The notes beneath the pieces are model-generated. The model was not told the origin of the DNA and ran no database searches. It saw nothing but the letters and a program-made list of their open reading frames with translations. Shown piece by piece: positions 16,850-25,277 of a DNA stretch of 54,645 nt. The stretch is from Anaerococcus tetradius ATCC 35098 (GTDB lineage: Bacteria; Bacillota; Clostridia; Tissierellales; Peptoniphilaceae): contig NZ_GG666297.1 of the NCBI RefSeq assembly GCF_000159095.1, forward strand, positions 143,853 through 198,497, given 5' to 3'. Position 1 is the first letter of the stretch. Every line of letters begins with the position of its first letter. Both the position numbers and the translations under genes were made by a program.

Positions 16850-16869
16850 AAAATCACAAGGAGATAAAT

Positions 16870-17250
16870 ATGAATGATATTTTAGTAAAAGTATTAACAA
16901 GTGTAGGAATACTAGTGTTAGCGAACCTATTTGTTTATATAGGTAATTTGAGCAAAGAAAAGATAAACTCAATAGAAAACTATAAGGTTAGAGATGCAGT
17001 AGCTAGGTTATTGGATATAATAAGCAAATGTGTTGGAGCTACTAACCAAACTTATGTAAAGGAGCTAAAGGAAAATGGGAAATTTGATAGAAATTCCCAA
17101 GAAGAAGCATGGAATGATACGAAAGCGTCCATTGAAAAGATCTTGGATAATGAATCTAAAGAAATTTTAGGCAAAGCTTATGGAGATTTAAATGACTACA
17201 TTAACCAAGCCTTAGAAGATGAAGTAAAAAGACAAAAGGAGAGTAAATAA
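16870..17250 (+). CDS. Phage holin, LL-H family
   Basis: Protein of 126 residues with one N-terminal membrane helix (VLTSVGILVLANLFVYIG, about 8-25) and a soluble helical tail, the layout of the phage_holin_6/LL-H family (segments VRDAVARLLDIISKCVGATNQTYV and FDRNSQEEAWND). It would make lesions in the membrane so that the endolysin reaches the wall. ACAAGGAG precedes the ATG. Its stop overlaps the endolysin ATG (TAATG), so the two are translationally coupled. Confidence 0.85.
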   Translation: MNDILVKVLTSVGILVLANLFVYIGNLSKEKINSIENYKVRDAVARLLDIISKCVGATNQTYVKELKENGKFDRNSQEEAWNDTKASIEKILDNESKEILGKAYGDLNDYINQALEDEVKRQKESK

Positions 17251-17999
17251 TGGGGAAAGTAGAAACATATACACAAAGTGCAATAAATATAGCTAACGAT
17301 AACAGGCACGGATATAGTCAATACTCTAGATGGGGAAGACCTAACACATGGTCAGACTTTGACTGTTCGTCCTTAGTTATTTCTGTTTGTGAGTGGGCGG
17401 GTATCCCAGTAAAGACTAAGGGAGCGACCTACACAGGCAATATGTACACTCCATTTATTAAATGTGGATTTAAAGATGTAACTAACAGTGTCAATTTAAG
17501 CAATGGATCAGGACTACAAAGAGGAGATATCCTCCTAAATTCCTACCATCATACTGAAATATATATTGGTGATGGTAAGACTGTTGGAGCTAAAATAGAT
17601 GAATATGGAGATATAGTAGGAGCAAACACAGGCGATCAGACAGGCAGGGAGATATGCACTAGCTGGTACTACAATTATCCTTGGACATCAGTTTTAAGAT
17701 TTGTGGGAGATGATAAACAAGTAAGTCAAAAAATAAGTCTCAAAAGCAAGCCTTCTGGATTGATAAAGAATGAGTCTTGGTACGGAGTAACTGAAGCGAT
17801 ATGCAATGTAAGGTCAGCTCCTAGTACAAAGGCTCCAGTAGTGGCTCAATACGGAAAAGGAGAAAAAATCTACTATGACTCAGTTTATGAGGGAGACGGC
17901 TACAGGTGGATATCTTATATCTCATGGAGCGGAGTTAGAAGATATGTTGCATATAGGAGGCTTTCAGGAGACACTAGTCCTTGGATAAGAATTGCCTAA
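17250..17999 (+). CDS. Phage endolysin (NlpC/P60-like peptidase plus SH3)
   Basis: Peptidoglycan hydrolase of 249 residues that lyses the host. The catalytic domain (about 1-155) carries the Cys/His pair of NlpC/P60-type cysteine peptidases: FDCSSLV with Cys39, and SYHHTEIYIGDGK with His100/101, plus RGDILL before it. A C-terminal bacterial SH3 domain (about 175-245: AICNVRSAPSTKAP, then YRWISY) binds the wall. No signal peptide is present, so export depends on the holin. It is the last gene of the prophage, followed by a strong terminator. Confidence 0.87.
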   Translation: MGKVETYTQSAINIANDNRHGYSQYSRWGRPNTWSDFDCSSLVISVCEWAGIPVKTKGATYTGNMYTPFIKCGFKDVTNSVNLSNGSGLQRGDILLNSYHHTEIYIGDGKTVGAKIDEYGDIVGANTGDQTGREICTSWYYNYPWTSVLRFVGDDKQVSQKISLKSKPSGLIKNESWYGVTEAICNVRSAPSTKAPVVAQYGKGEKIYYDSVYEGDGYRWISYISWSGVRRYVAYRRLSGDTSPWIRIA

Positions 18000-18016
18000 A
18001 ATTAAGATCTAAATTT

Positions 18017-18041
18017 GACCTGCCTTTTGGCAGGTCCTTTT
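18017..18041 (+). terminator. Strong terminator ending the phage late operon
   Basis: GACCTGCC (18017-18024), loop TTTT, GGCAGGTC (18029-18036), then CTTTTT. The outer flanks (ATCTAAA/TTTAGAT) can extend the stem. Confidence 0.9.
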
Positions 18042-18084
18042 TAGATTCTAGTTTAATAGTATGGATGAATATTAGGATATAAAT

Positions 18085-18110
18085 AAAAAAGAGACCGTTA
18101 AATGGTCTCT
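18085..18110 (-). terminator. Minus-strand terminator facing the prophage
   Basis: On the minus strand AGAGACC (18110-18104), loop, GGTCTCT (18096-18090), then a T-run to 18085. It is placed to stop transcription running from the tRNA-Ala side into the prophage end. Confidence 0.65.
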
Positions 18111-18160
18111 ATAACTTCTATTATACCGATTTGCTACTAACTACATTTTAACTACAAGCA

Positions 18161-18259
18161 TATGTTTTTATATGTTTTTATATGCTTTTATATGCCATAA
18201 ACTGAATATATATTTTTCTTATGCGTTGATATGTCGCAATATGCGTTTATATGTTTGTA
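18161..18259. repeat. Helically phased 10-bp repeats at the prophage-tRNA junction
   Basis: Eight TATG units at exact 10-bp steps: starts at 18161, 18171, 18181, 18191 (TATGTTTTTA, TATGTTTTTA, TATGCTTTTA, TATGCCATAA), a 29-bp gap, then 18220, 18230, 18240, 18250 (TATGCGTTGA, TATGTCGCAA, TATGCGTTTA, TATGTTTGTA). The block ends 11 bp before the 3' end of tRNA-Ala. Tyrosine-recombinase phages often integrate into tRNA 3' ends and keep arm-type protein sites beside the core, so this is a candidate attR arm. The left attachment site lies outside the window. Confidence 0.6.
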
Positions 18260-18270
18260 TAATTATTACT

Positions 18271-18346
18271 TGGTGGAGAATAGGGGACTTGAACCCCTGG
18301 CCTCTTGACTGCCAGTCAAGCGCTCTCCCAGCTGAGCTAATTCCCC
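18271..18346 (-). tRNA. tRNA-Ala (anticodon GGC), CCA encoded
   Basis: On the minus strand the gene starts GGGGAATTAGCTCAGC and ends in an encoded CCA (18273-18271). The acceptor stem closes with G3-U70, the alanine identity pair. The anticodon arm is CTTGA-CTGGCAG-TCAAG with anticodon GGC, reading GCC/GCU. The T arm has GGTTCAAGTC. Its 3' end points into the prophage, as expected for a phage attachment site in a tRNA gene. Confidence 0.96.
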
Positions 18347-18373
18347 AAGTCGATTTTATTTTAGCATATTTTT

Positions 18374-18409
18374 TTTAAAAAAACAAGCCATCGTAAGGTG
18401 GCTTGTTTA
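18374..18409 (-). terminator. Terminator of the MATE gene (minus strand)
   Basis: AAACAAGCCA (18381-18390) and TGGCTTGTTT (18399-18408) form a 10-bp stem. On the minus strand it is followed by a run of seven Ts. The stem overlaps the stop codon of the MATE gene. Confidence 0.8.
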
Positions 18410-19747
18410 TATTTTTTTGTCAACCCAGTCTCCTTGGTAGAATCTGTATCTTAGGCTTACAAATCTTGATGTTTGATCAGAAAGTATGCCTAGCCATATT
18501 CCTACTATTCCAAGACCTAAGATATGGACTGCTAGTAGGGTTACAGCACTTCTTATGAAGGTTACTGATACTAGGGCTACGAGGAGGGTGTATTTTACAT
18601 CTCCTGCAGCTCTTAGACAGCCTCCATAGATGGTTTGAGATATTTGTAGGAGGACTATGAGGGTTAGAAATCTCGTTATTATTACTCCGTATTCGATGAT
18701 TTTTTTGTCTGTAAAGAAGAGGCCGAATATATTCCTTCCAAATAATATCAAGATTATTGATACTATGACGGATAGGGCGAAGCCTATTTCCTGGCAGACC
18801 TTGCCATAGGTCTTGGCAGCTTCTTTATCTTCTGCACCGAGGGCATTTCCAGAAAGGGCTATTGCTGCAACTTGCATACCGTTACCTAGGGAGAAGTTTA
18901 GGGATAGGAGATTCATTCCTACATTGTGGGCAGCAAATATTTCTGTGCCGAGGCTTGCTGCGGTTATGGCAGTTATTAGGAAACCAATCCTAGCTGAAAC
19001 ATTTTCTACAAAAATATTAAAGCCTAAATTAGCTATGGATTTGCCTATATTTTTGCTGTAGGCGAATTTAACTTTAAGAAAGTGGGCAAAGTTTAGGTAG
19101 GAAGCTTTCCTTGTTAGGGAAATTATACACATAAGACTTGCCACAAAGGTTCCTAGAACTGTAGCTATGGCTGCTCCCCTTATGCCCAAAGCAGGAAATC
19201 CGAAGTTTCCATAGATAAGTAGGTAGTTGAAGGTCATATTGACAAGGGAGCTTATAAGGTTTGATATGAAGGCTATCCTGGTGTTACCGCAACCCCTGTG
19301 GCCAGCGTTTATTACCATGGCTATGGCATTAAAGATTATTCCACCCATGATTATTTGAAAGTATTGGATAGATAGGTCATGGGTTTCGCTATTTGAGCCT
19401 GCGAATTTTAGGATTGGGTCTAGAAATGGAATCATAACTAGATCAACGAGAATAACAAAGGAAATTACGATGTAGATGGCAGTAATAAGTGTTCTGTTTG
19501 CTTCATTCCTATTTCCTTCTCCCTGCCTTCTAGCTACTAGGGCAGAAACGGCAGCATTTATCGAAAAGAATATGGTTAGGGCTATAAATTTAGGTTGGGT
19601 AGTAAGACCGACTGCAGCGACTGCACTAGGCCCCATGCCCGATACCATGAAGGTATCAATTATATCTGCGATTGAAATAAAGAAAAATTCTAAGAGGGCT
19701 GGCCAGGCAATCCCTATAGATTTTTTCCAATAAGCTTTACGTTCCAA
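18407..19747 (-). CDS. MATE family efflux transporter
   Basis: Integral membrane protein of 446 residues with twelve predicted helices. The N-lobe has the MATE signatures ALLEFFFISIADIIDTFMVS, VAAVGLTTQP and INAAVSALVARRQGEGN; the second lobe repeats the pattern (AAHNVGMNLLSLNFSLGNGM, AIALSGNALGAE). It should export drugs or metabolites using a Na+ or H+ gradient. The start is a TTG at 19747 behind AAGGAG with short spacing; the first internal ATG is 34 codons in, inside the first helix. The gene lies 12 nt after the kinase gene, so the two are cotranscribed. Confidence 0.88.
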   Translation of the reverse strand: MERKAYWKKSIGIAWPALLEFFFISIADIIDTFMVSGMGPSAVAAVGLTTQPKFIALTIFFSINAAVSALVARRQGEGNRNEANRTLITAIYIVISFVILVDLVMIPFLDPILKFAGSNSETHDLSIQYFQIIMGGIIFNAIAMVINAGHRGCGNTRIAFISNLISSLVNMTFNYLLIYGNFGFPALGIRGAAIATVLGTFVASLMCIISLTRKASYLNFAHFLKVKFAYSKNIGKSIANLGFNIFVENVSARIGFLITAITAASLGTEIFAAHNVGMNLLSLNFSLGNGMQVAAIALSGNALGAEDKEAAKTYGKVCQEIGFALSVIVSIILILFGRNIFGLFFTDKKIIEYGVIITRFLTLIVLLQISQTIYGGCLRAAGDVKYTLLVALVSVTFIRSAVTLLAVHILGLGIVGIWLGILSDQTSRFVSLRYRFYQGDWVDKKI

Positions 19748-19759
19748 GTCTCCTTCTTT

Positions 19760-20512
19760 CTAATCTATTAAATCTAGGTATTTTTCTATGTTGATATTGT
19801 CTTCTTTACTTTCTTCTATTACTTTTTTGTAGATTTTAGAGATGCTTGTTACAGTTTTTCTAGTAGCTTCTTCTATAGAAAATCCCTCCAAATAATAGGC
19901 TATAAATAGGCCGTCAAAAAGATCTCCAGTTCCTGTAAGTCTGTTTGGAAGCTTCTTGAAGGCTACTTTGTAGTCATAAGTATCGTAACCTTTGACAAAA
20001 TATTCGTCATTTTCTTTTACTGAGGTAATGATGAATTTCTTGCCAGATTTTTTTAACTTTTCGTAGTCTAGGTCAAGGAATTTGGCCTCGGTAGAGTTTG
20101 GGGTGATAATATCTGCTATTTCAAGTAAGGATTTGTAATTGTTTAGGATAGTTTCGTCAATGCTTGGGTATAGGCTACCATCATCGCCCATTATTGGGTC
20201 GAAGAGAATAGTTGTTTCATAGGAAAGATTCTTGATGTAATCGTAGATTATATCCCTTTGCTTAGTATTGTGGATGTAGCCGATTGAGATTAGGTCGAAT
20301 TTAAAAGCTAAGTCATCCCAATTCTTCAAAGAATCTTCTAGGTATGTAGTACAATCTAGTATTGCGTTTTTTCCGTAGGAAAAATTATTTGCTATAAGGG
20401 CTGTTGGCAAGAAAAAGGTATTATGTCCCTTATAAGACAGGATATTTTCCATCATTTTACCGGCGATTTTGCCTAAGGAAACAAAATCATTTATAATAAG
20501 TATATTTTTCAT
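19760..20512 (-). CDS. Pyridoxal/pyridoxine kinase-like (PdxY/PdxK, ribokinase superfamily)
   Basis: Protein of 250 residues likely to phosphorylate vitamin B6 vitamers. N-terminal NILIINDFVSLGKIAGK replaces the usual S-H-V pocket start of PdxY. DPIMGDDGSLYP matches the family's conserved D-P-V-M-G-D segment, ADIITPNSTEAKFL is the P-N-x-x-E motif, and RLTGTGDLFDGLF is the ATP/anion-hole GTGD with catalytic Asp. A GTG at 20521 is in frame, but ATG 20512 has AGGTGAGG at better spacing. It is first in an operon with the MATE gene and divergent from cls. Substrate cannot be fixed from sequence alone. Confidence 0.8.
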   Translation of the reverse strand: MKNILIINDFVSLGKIAGKMMENILSYKGHNTFFLPTALIANNFSYGKNAILDCTTYLEDSLKNWDDLAFKFDLISIGYIHNTKQRDIIYDYIKNLSYETTILFDPIMGDDGSLYPSIDETILNNYKSLLEIADIITPNSTEAKFLDLDYEKLKKSGKKFIITSVKENDEYFVKGYDTYDYKVAFKKLPNRLTGTGDLFDGLFIAYYLEGFSIEEATRKTVTSISKIYKKVIEESKEDNINIEKYLDLID

Positions 20513-20578
20513 ATTTTTCACCTCACCTTATATCTTATGAATTATCTAGCTTATGTCAACACCAACTTTTTGAAAATA

Positions 20579-20608
20579 TTGTAAAGATTTTAGCCTTAAT
20601 GATATAAT
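20579..20608 (+). promoter_or_regulatory. Promoter of cls (possible leaderless start)
   Basis: TTGTAA (20579-20584), 18-bp spacer, TATAAT (20603-20608). The -10 box ends only 6 nt before the ATG at 20615, so transcription would begin at or near the start codon. Confidence 0.55.
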
Positions 20609-20614
20609 GAAGGT

Positions 20615-22207
20615 ATGTATAAGTTCAATAAAAATATTATCAACAAAATAAATGAAAATAAATATGTGAAAAAGACAAGGAGCAGTTTGGGTAATCTAAT
20701 ATTTTCTCGTGCCGGACTTTTTGTCCTTCTTGTTATTTTACAAATCCTTTTTATGATATATTTTTATTACAATGCTAATATTGGTATCAGCTATCTTTTG
20801 GGAGGAGATAGCCTATCCAAGCTTCTCATAATGCTTGTAATACTTAATATGAGAAATGTATCCAACGCTAACAAGCTTTCTTGGTTTTTGTTAATAGCAA
20901 TCTTTCCAACTTTTGGTATAATTGCCTTCATTATGAGCCATTACTCTTTAGGTTATAAGACTGAACAGAGGAAGGTATTAAATCTTGATGAAGAATCTAG
21001 AAAATATTTCGATAAGGATAAGGACCTCTACGAGAGAATCGAGGATAGGGAGAAGAGAATTTATCCCATAGCCAAGTACCTAGATGATGTTGGTGGTTTT
21101 CCGACTTATAGGAATACATCATCCACTTACTATAAGGTTGGAGATGATATGTTCGAGGCCATGCTTGAAGATGTTAAGAAGGCCCAAAAGTTTATATTCT
21201 TGGAATTTTTCATAGTAGATTATGGTTATATGTGGGGAAGCCTCCTTGAAGAGCTAGTAAAAAAGGCTAAGGAAGGTGTAGAAGTTAGGCTATTAATTGA
21301 TGGGTCAAATCTAATCACTAGATTAAAGTCGAACTTTCCCCTAGAGATGGCAAGTCTTGGCATAGAATGTAGGGTCTTTTCCAAGATGTATCCTATAGTA
21401 TCAACCTATCAGAACAATAGGGATCACAGGAAGGTCATGGTTATTGATGGCAAGGTTGGCTATACTGGAGGAATAAATCTTTCGGATGAATACATCAATG
21501 TCTTTGAAAGATTTGGCCATTGGAAGGATAGCGGGGTAAGAATTGAAGGCTCTGCTGTAAAAAGCTTTAGTATAATGTTTTTAAATATGTGGTCATCCTT
21601 GGCTAGTAAGTCAGAAGACTACAGTCCCTACCTAAAGATGTATCCAAACAAAGAAGCCTCAGGCTTCTACATTCCATTTTCCGACAATCCTTTGGATAAC
21701 GAAACAATCTCCAAAAATGTCCTTCTTGATACCATAAACAAGGCCAAAAATTATGTCTACTTGATGAGTCCCTATCTAATAATTGATGAAGAGATAAGAA
21801 ATTCCATCAAGCTTGCGGCTAAGTCAGGTATAGACTTTAGGATTTGCCTACCTCATATACCAGATAAGAAAATTGCTTTTGCCCTTGCCAAAGACCATTA
21901 CAAGGAACTAATAGAAGCTGGAGTGAGGATTTTTGAATATACTCCAGGCTTTGTTCACTCAAAAACTTGGCTTGCTGATGATAAGGTAGCCTTTGTCGGT
22001 ACGGTCAATCTTGATTATAGGGCCCTCTACCAAAACTTCGAGTGTGGCCTATATATGTACAAATCAAATAGCCTAGTTGAAATAAAAAATGACTTCGACA
22101 TATTTTTCGATATTGGGACTGAAATAAATATGGAAGATGTAGAAAATATTAAAATAGTATCAAAATTATTCGCCAAAATCGCCAAGCCTTTTGCAGTGTT
22201 GATGTAG
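20615..22207 (+). CDS. cls: Cardiolipin synthase
   Basis: Membrane enzyme of 530 residues that joins phosphatidylglycerol molecules into cardiolipin. Two N-terminal membrane helices (about 32-52 and 85-110) precede two phospholipase-D motifs: HRKVMVIDGKVGYTGG near residue 271 and HSKTWLADDKVAFVGT near 448, both HxKxxxxD. Length is normal for the bacterial ClsA type. The only visible promoter places +1 at the start codon, and the nearby AAGG is too close to act as a standard SD. A terminator follows. Confidence 0.93.
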   Translation: MYKFNKNIINKINENKYVKKTRSSLGNLIFSRAGLFVLLVILQILFMIYFYYNANIGISYLLGGDSLSKLLIMLVILNMRNVSNANKLSWFLLIAIFPTFGIIAFIMSHYSLGYKTEQRKVLNLDEESRKYFDKDKDLYERIEDREKRIYPIAKYLDDVGGFPTYRNTSSTYYKVGDDMFEAMLEDVKKAQKFIFLEFFIVDYGYMWGSLLEELVKKAKEGVEVRLLIDGSNLITRLKSNFPLEMASLGIECRVFSKMYPIVSTYQNNRDHRKVMVIDGKVGYTGGINLSDEYINVFERFGHWKDSGVRIEGSAVKSFSIMFLNMWSSLASKSEDYSPYLKMYPNKEASGFYIPFSDNPLDNETISKNVLLDTINKAKNYVYLMSPYLIIDEEIRNSIKLAAKSGIDFRICLPHIPDKKIAFALAKDHYKELIEAGVRIFEYTPGFVHSKTWLADDKVAFVGTVNLDYRALYQNFECGLYMYKSNSLVEIKNDFDIFFDIGTEINMEDVENIKIVSKLFAKIAKPFAVLM

Positions 22208-22218
22208 GCTTAAAACTT

Positions 22219-22252
22219 AACTTCTCGTGGTTAATACTTCGGGAAGTTTTTT
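22219..22252 (+). terminator. Terminator of cls
   Basis: AACTTCTCG (22219-22227) pairs with CGGGAAGTT (22240-22248) with one G-U pair and runs into TTTTTT. Confidence 0.85.
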
Positions 22253-22273
22253 GTTGGAAATTTTCATAAGCTC

Positions 22274-22340
22274 TTGCAAAAATTTTAGTAGCTGATATAA
22301 TTTAATTAAGTAGCGTATGGTATATGACCAAACACCATAA
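22274..22340 (+). promoter_or_regulatory. Promoter and candidate operator of the GntR-ABC operon
   Basis: TTGCAA (22274-22279), 16-bp spacer, TATAAT (22296-22301). Downstream of the expected +1, TATGGT and ACCATA form an inverted repeat (about 22316-22339) in the leader. It is a likely autoregulatory operator for the GntR-family gene that follows. Confidence 0.6.
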
Positions 22341-22350
22341 AGGAGGATTC

Positions 22351-22725
22351 ATGTTTAATATTAGTTTTTCTTCTGAAATCCCCTTGTACATGCAGATAGT
22401 CGATGAAACCAAGTCATTTATAGCTGCGGGCTATTTTAAGGATGGAGATAAGTTTCCTTCAGTAAGGGAATTATCCAAAAGCCTATCTATTAATCAGACT
22501 ACAGTATCTAAGGCCTTTAAGGAACTTGATAGACTTGGCTTAATCGAAACTAGGCCTGGCATAGGGACTTTCATTAAAATTGATTCGAAGAAGCTTTCCT
22601 CATCCAAGGATGAGTTTGAAAGAGTTCTCGTGGATGATTTTAAGGAGGCGATTTTCTTAGGCTTTAGCAAGGATGAGATTATTGGAATTTTTGATAAGAC
22701 AGAAAGGAATTTATATGAAGATTAG
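22351..22725 (+). CDS. GntR family regulator, YtrA-like
   Basis: DNA-binding protein of 124 residues. The winged helix-turn-helix (about 10-75) shows the GntR pattern: PLYMQIVDETKSFIAAG, PSVRELSKSLSINQTTVSKA, and LGLIETRPGIGTFI. The short C-terminal tail of about 45 residues without a ligand domain marks the YtrA subfamily, which usually represses an ABC transporter in the same operon. AGGAGG fixes ATG 22351 (an earlier in-frame ATG at 22324 lacks an SD). It overlaps the ATPase gene by 11 nt, which supports a joint function. Confidence 0.88.
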   Translation: MFNISFSSEIPLYMQIVDETKSFIAAGYFKDGDKFPSVRELSKSLSINQTTVSKAFKELDRLGLIETRPGIGTFIKIDSKKLSSSKDEFERVLVDDFKEAIFLGFSKDEIIGIFDKTERNLYED

Positions 22726-23584
22726 AGCAAATAATATTAGCAAATCTTTTGGGGAGAAGAAAGTTCTCGATAATATTTCCTTCGGCCTTGAAGAGGGGAT
22801 GATAATAGGCCTTGTCGGCCGTAATGGTTCTGGTAAGACGACTCTACTCAAGTGCTTGTGTGGAATATATGATTGTGATGGGGGTGGATTTTTCTTAGAT
22901 GATAAAAAACTTAGGGATAAACCAGACTTAATTGCAAATATCGCCTTTTTGCCTGATAGATTTGATTACTTTAATTATTACAAGATTAAAGATATAGGAG
23001 ATTTTTATTCAGTGATTTATAAGAATTTCGATAGTGGATTTTTCTTTACTGAGCTTAACAAACTAAAAATCAACCCAAATCTCAACTTAAGGAGCCTATC
23101 CAAGGGGCAAAAAAATATTACAGGTCTTATTACAATCCTTGCTACTAAGGCTAAAATTCTCTTGGTTGATGAGATATTAGATGGGATGGATGTTCTTAAC
23201 AAAAAGCTTATTATGTCCTATCTTTTGGATGCAAAAGACGAAGGTCGATCAGTTTTTGCCTCAAGCCATGAGCTAGACCAACTTTCAGGTTTAAGTGATT
23301 ATATTTACTATCTTACAGTTGATGGTAAGTTGATTGATACAAGTGATAAGAAAATCAATAAGCTAAAGAAGGTTCAGATAGTCTTTAAGGAAGAAATCGC
23401 CAAAGACCTAAAAGAATCCCTAATCCTCGTTTCAAGCCTAGGAAGGGTAGCAACTTTTCTAGTTAATGATGATTATAGGCTAGAAAAAATGCTGGCTAGG
23501 GATGACATAGCCCAGTACGATTTGCTAAGTCCGAAGATTGAAGATTATTTTTACCTTGAAGCGGGAGGTGAAGAAAATGCGTAA
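22715..23584 (+). CDS. ABC transporter ATP-binding protein
   Basis: ATPase subunit of 289 residues. Walker A GRNGSGKTT near residue 35, the signature LSKGQ near 128, Walker B ILLVDE near 150 and a switch SSH follow the standard order. The C-terminal 80 residues form the extra domain of exporter-type ATPases (like YtrB or bacitracin/antibiotic-type exporters). The start at 22715 lies inside the GntR gene with AAAGG upstream. It overlaps the permease gene by 8 nt. Substrate unknown. Confidence 0.92.
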   Translation: MKIRANNISKSFGEKKVLDNISFGLEEGMIIGLVGRNGSGKTTLLKCLCGIYDCDGGGFFLDDKKLRDKPDLIANIAFLPDRFDYFNYYKIKDIGDFYSVIYKNFDSGFFFTELNKLKINPNLNLRSLSKGQKNITGLITILATKAKILLVDEILDGMDVLNKKLIMSYLLDAKDEGRSVFASSHELDQLSGLSDYIYYLTVDGKLIDTSDKKINKLKKVQIVFKEEIAKDLKESLILVSSLGRVATFLVNDDYRLEKMLARDDIAQYDLLSPKIEDYFYLEAGGEENA

Positions 23585-24821
23585 GTTCAATGATTTACTT
23601 AAATTTACTTGGAAGAGATTTTCCGTTTGGATACTCCTAGTAACAATTTTTTGCACTATGGCTGTTGGAATTTTAGTTCAGAATAATATAAAGAATGATT
23701 ATGAGAGATTTACCAACTGTGTTTTAGATATGAGAGAAAACTTGTATGGTGGTAAACACAATGAAGATATTGAAATTAATGAAGAAAGCATAGATAAGAT
23801 AAAAATTGAGGCCTTGAAGCTAAAGGGAAAGTATAAGCTTTGCGATGATGACGATGTCTTTAGTTTGGATGTCGATGGAAAAGCCCAAGATGATTACTTC
23901 GAAAGGCTTAGCAAGAATGGTGGCTATGATGCTCATTATATTTATAATAATATCAGGAGTTTTCTTGAGAAGTTTGATGATGGAAAGTTTAATGGGTCAG
24001 GCTACTACGAGGCCCTAGTCTTTCCTATAGTAATCTTTATAGGCCTTTTTGCTCTAAGCATTACAAGTCTTGAGCAATCTTTGGCAATTTATGATTTTAC
24101 AAGACTTATGCCATGGAAAAAGAAAGATGAACTAATAATGAAAATAGGGATAGTTTTTCTCTTTGGAATGGTGATTTTTGCTATAAATACCCTAGTACTC
24201 GCCTTTATCTTGAAGGCTTCAGCCTTTGGAAAAGTGGTAAGTTTTTCTTTAATAGCTGGGCAAATTTTAAGAAATATCCTTATTTTCTTGGGAGCAAGTA
24301 TAATTTCTACTTCCCTAGGTTTTATAGGGGGAAATTTCCTAGGCCATTTGGGTCTTTATATAATGACATTCGCAGGCTTCGAACTTTATAGGGTTAATTT
24401 AAACATGACCTTGAATGCTTTTTCCTCTGACTTTGCTGGGAGGGTTGAAGATCTAATAAGAAGTTTTGAAGGAAGACTTAACCCTTTCTTTAAAACCCTC
24501 ATGTCTCTTAGCTATATGAGAGTAGATAGTCTTATTACAATTCTTGCCTTTCTCATCGTGGCACTTGTAATATTCATCCTTGCCCTATATCTTAGCAAGA
24601 ATCAAAGTAGCGAAAGAAGCGGTTATATGATAGCAAATAAAAAGCTAGGAGTATTTTGTAAGCTAATGGCAAGCCTAACCCTTGCTAATCTTATGACCAG
24701 CATACTAGCAAGCGTATTTGTTCAAAAGATTAGTCCTGTTATAGTAATAATATTTATACTCGCCTTATTGATAAGTTATAAATTCTTTGATATGCTATTT
24801 AAGATAAGACTAAAATTTTAA
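23577..24821 (+). CDS. ABC transporter permease
   Basis: Membrane protein of 414 residues that pairs with the ATPase. One N-terminal helix (about 17-35) is followed by an extracytoplasmic region of roughly 115 residues, then five or six more helices from about 145 onward (for example YYEALVFPIVIFIGLFALSI). This layout is typical of ABC-2-type exporters regulated by YtrA-like GntR proteins. GGAGGTG upstream and an 8-nt overlap with the ATPase gene fix the start. A role in export or in the response to cell-wall stress is inference from the regulator type. Confidence 0.82.
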   Translation: MRKFNDLLKFTWKRFSVWILLVTIFCTMAVGILVQNNIKNDYERFTNCVLDMRENLYGGKHNEDIEINEESIDKIKIEALKLKGKYKLCDDDDVFSLDVDGKAQDDYFERLSKNGGYDAHYIYNNIRSFLEKFDDGKFNGSGYYEALVFPIVIFIGLFALSITSLEQSLAIYDFTRLMPWKKKDELIMKIGIVFLFGMVIFAINTLVLAFILKASAFGKVVSFSLIAGQILRNILIFLGASIISTSLGFIGGNFLGHLGLYIMTFAGFELYRVNLNMTLNAFSSDFAGRVEDLIRSFEGRLNPFFKTLMSLSYMRVDSLITILAFLIVALVIFILALYLSKNQSSERSGYMIANKKLGVFCKLMASLTLANLMTSILASVFVQKISPVIVIIFILALLISYKFFDMLFKIRLKF

Positions 24822-24830
24822 GGAGTAAGT

Positions 24831-25277
24831 ATGGCTAAAGATAGATTAAGTTGGCAAGAATATTTTATGAAACTCGCAAAGACTGTCGCAAGACGTGGAA
24901 CTTGCGACAGGGCCTATGTGGGTTGCGTTTTGGTAAATGAAGAAAATAGGATAGTTTCCACAGGATACAATGGATCGATAAAGGGTAACCCTCATTGTGA
25001 CGAAGTAGGTCATACCATGCGTGATGGCCATTGTATAGCAACAATTCACGCTGAGATGAATGCTATTTTATACTGTGCCAAGGAGGGCATAGCAACTAAG
25101 AATACTATTTGTTATGTAACTCATTTTCCATGCCTAAATTGCACCAAATCCCTTATCCAGGCAGGAATAAAGAAGATTTATTACAATGAAGCCTACAGGA
25201 TGGACGATTATGCAGTAGAACTTCTTAATAGAAATCATATAAGTTTTGAGAAAATCGAAATAAGGGATGATTTATGA
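24831..25277 (+). CDS. dCMP deaminase family protein
   Basis: Zinc deaminase of 148 residues that should turn dCMP into dUMP for thymidylate synthesis. The zinc site is visible as TIHAEMNA (His and Glu near residue 73) and HFPCLNCTKSL (two Cys near 100), and GYNGSIKGNPHC matches the substrate loop of the dCMP/ComEB group. AAGGAG precedes the ATG. It follows the permease gene by 9 nt and overlaps the HAD gene by 4 nt, so it is probably read with the ABC operon. Confidence 0.9.
   Translation: MAKDRLSWQEYFMKLAKTVARRGTCDRAYVGCVLVNEENRIVSTGYNGSIKGNPHCDEVGHTMRDGHCIATIHAEMNAILYCAKEGIATKNTICYVTHFPCLNCTKSLIQAGIKKIYYNEAYRMDDYAVELLNRNHISFEKIEIRDDL

Noticed and set aside
18161-18259. CRISPR-like array
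   Set aside because: Units are only 10 bp with no unique spacers and no cas genes nearby.
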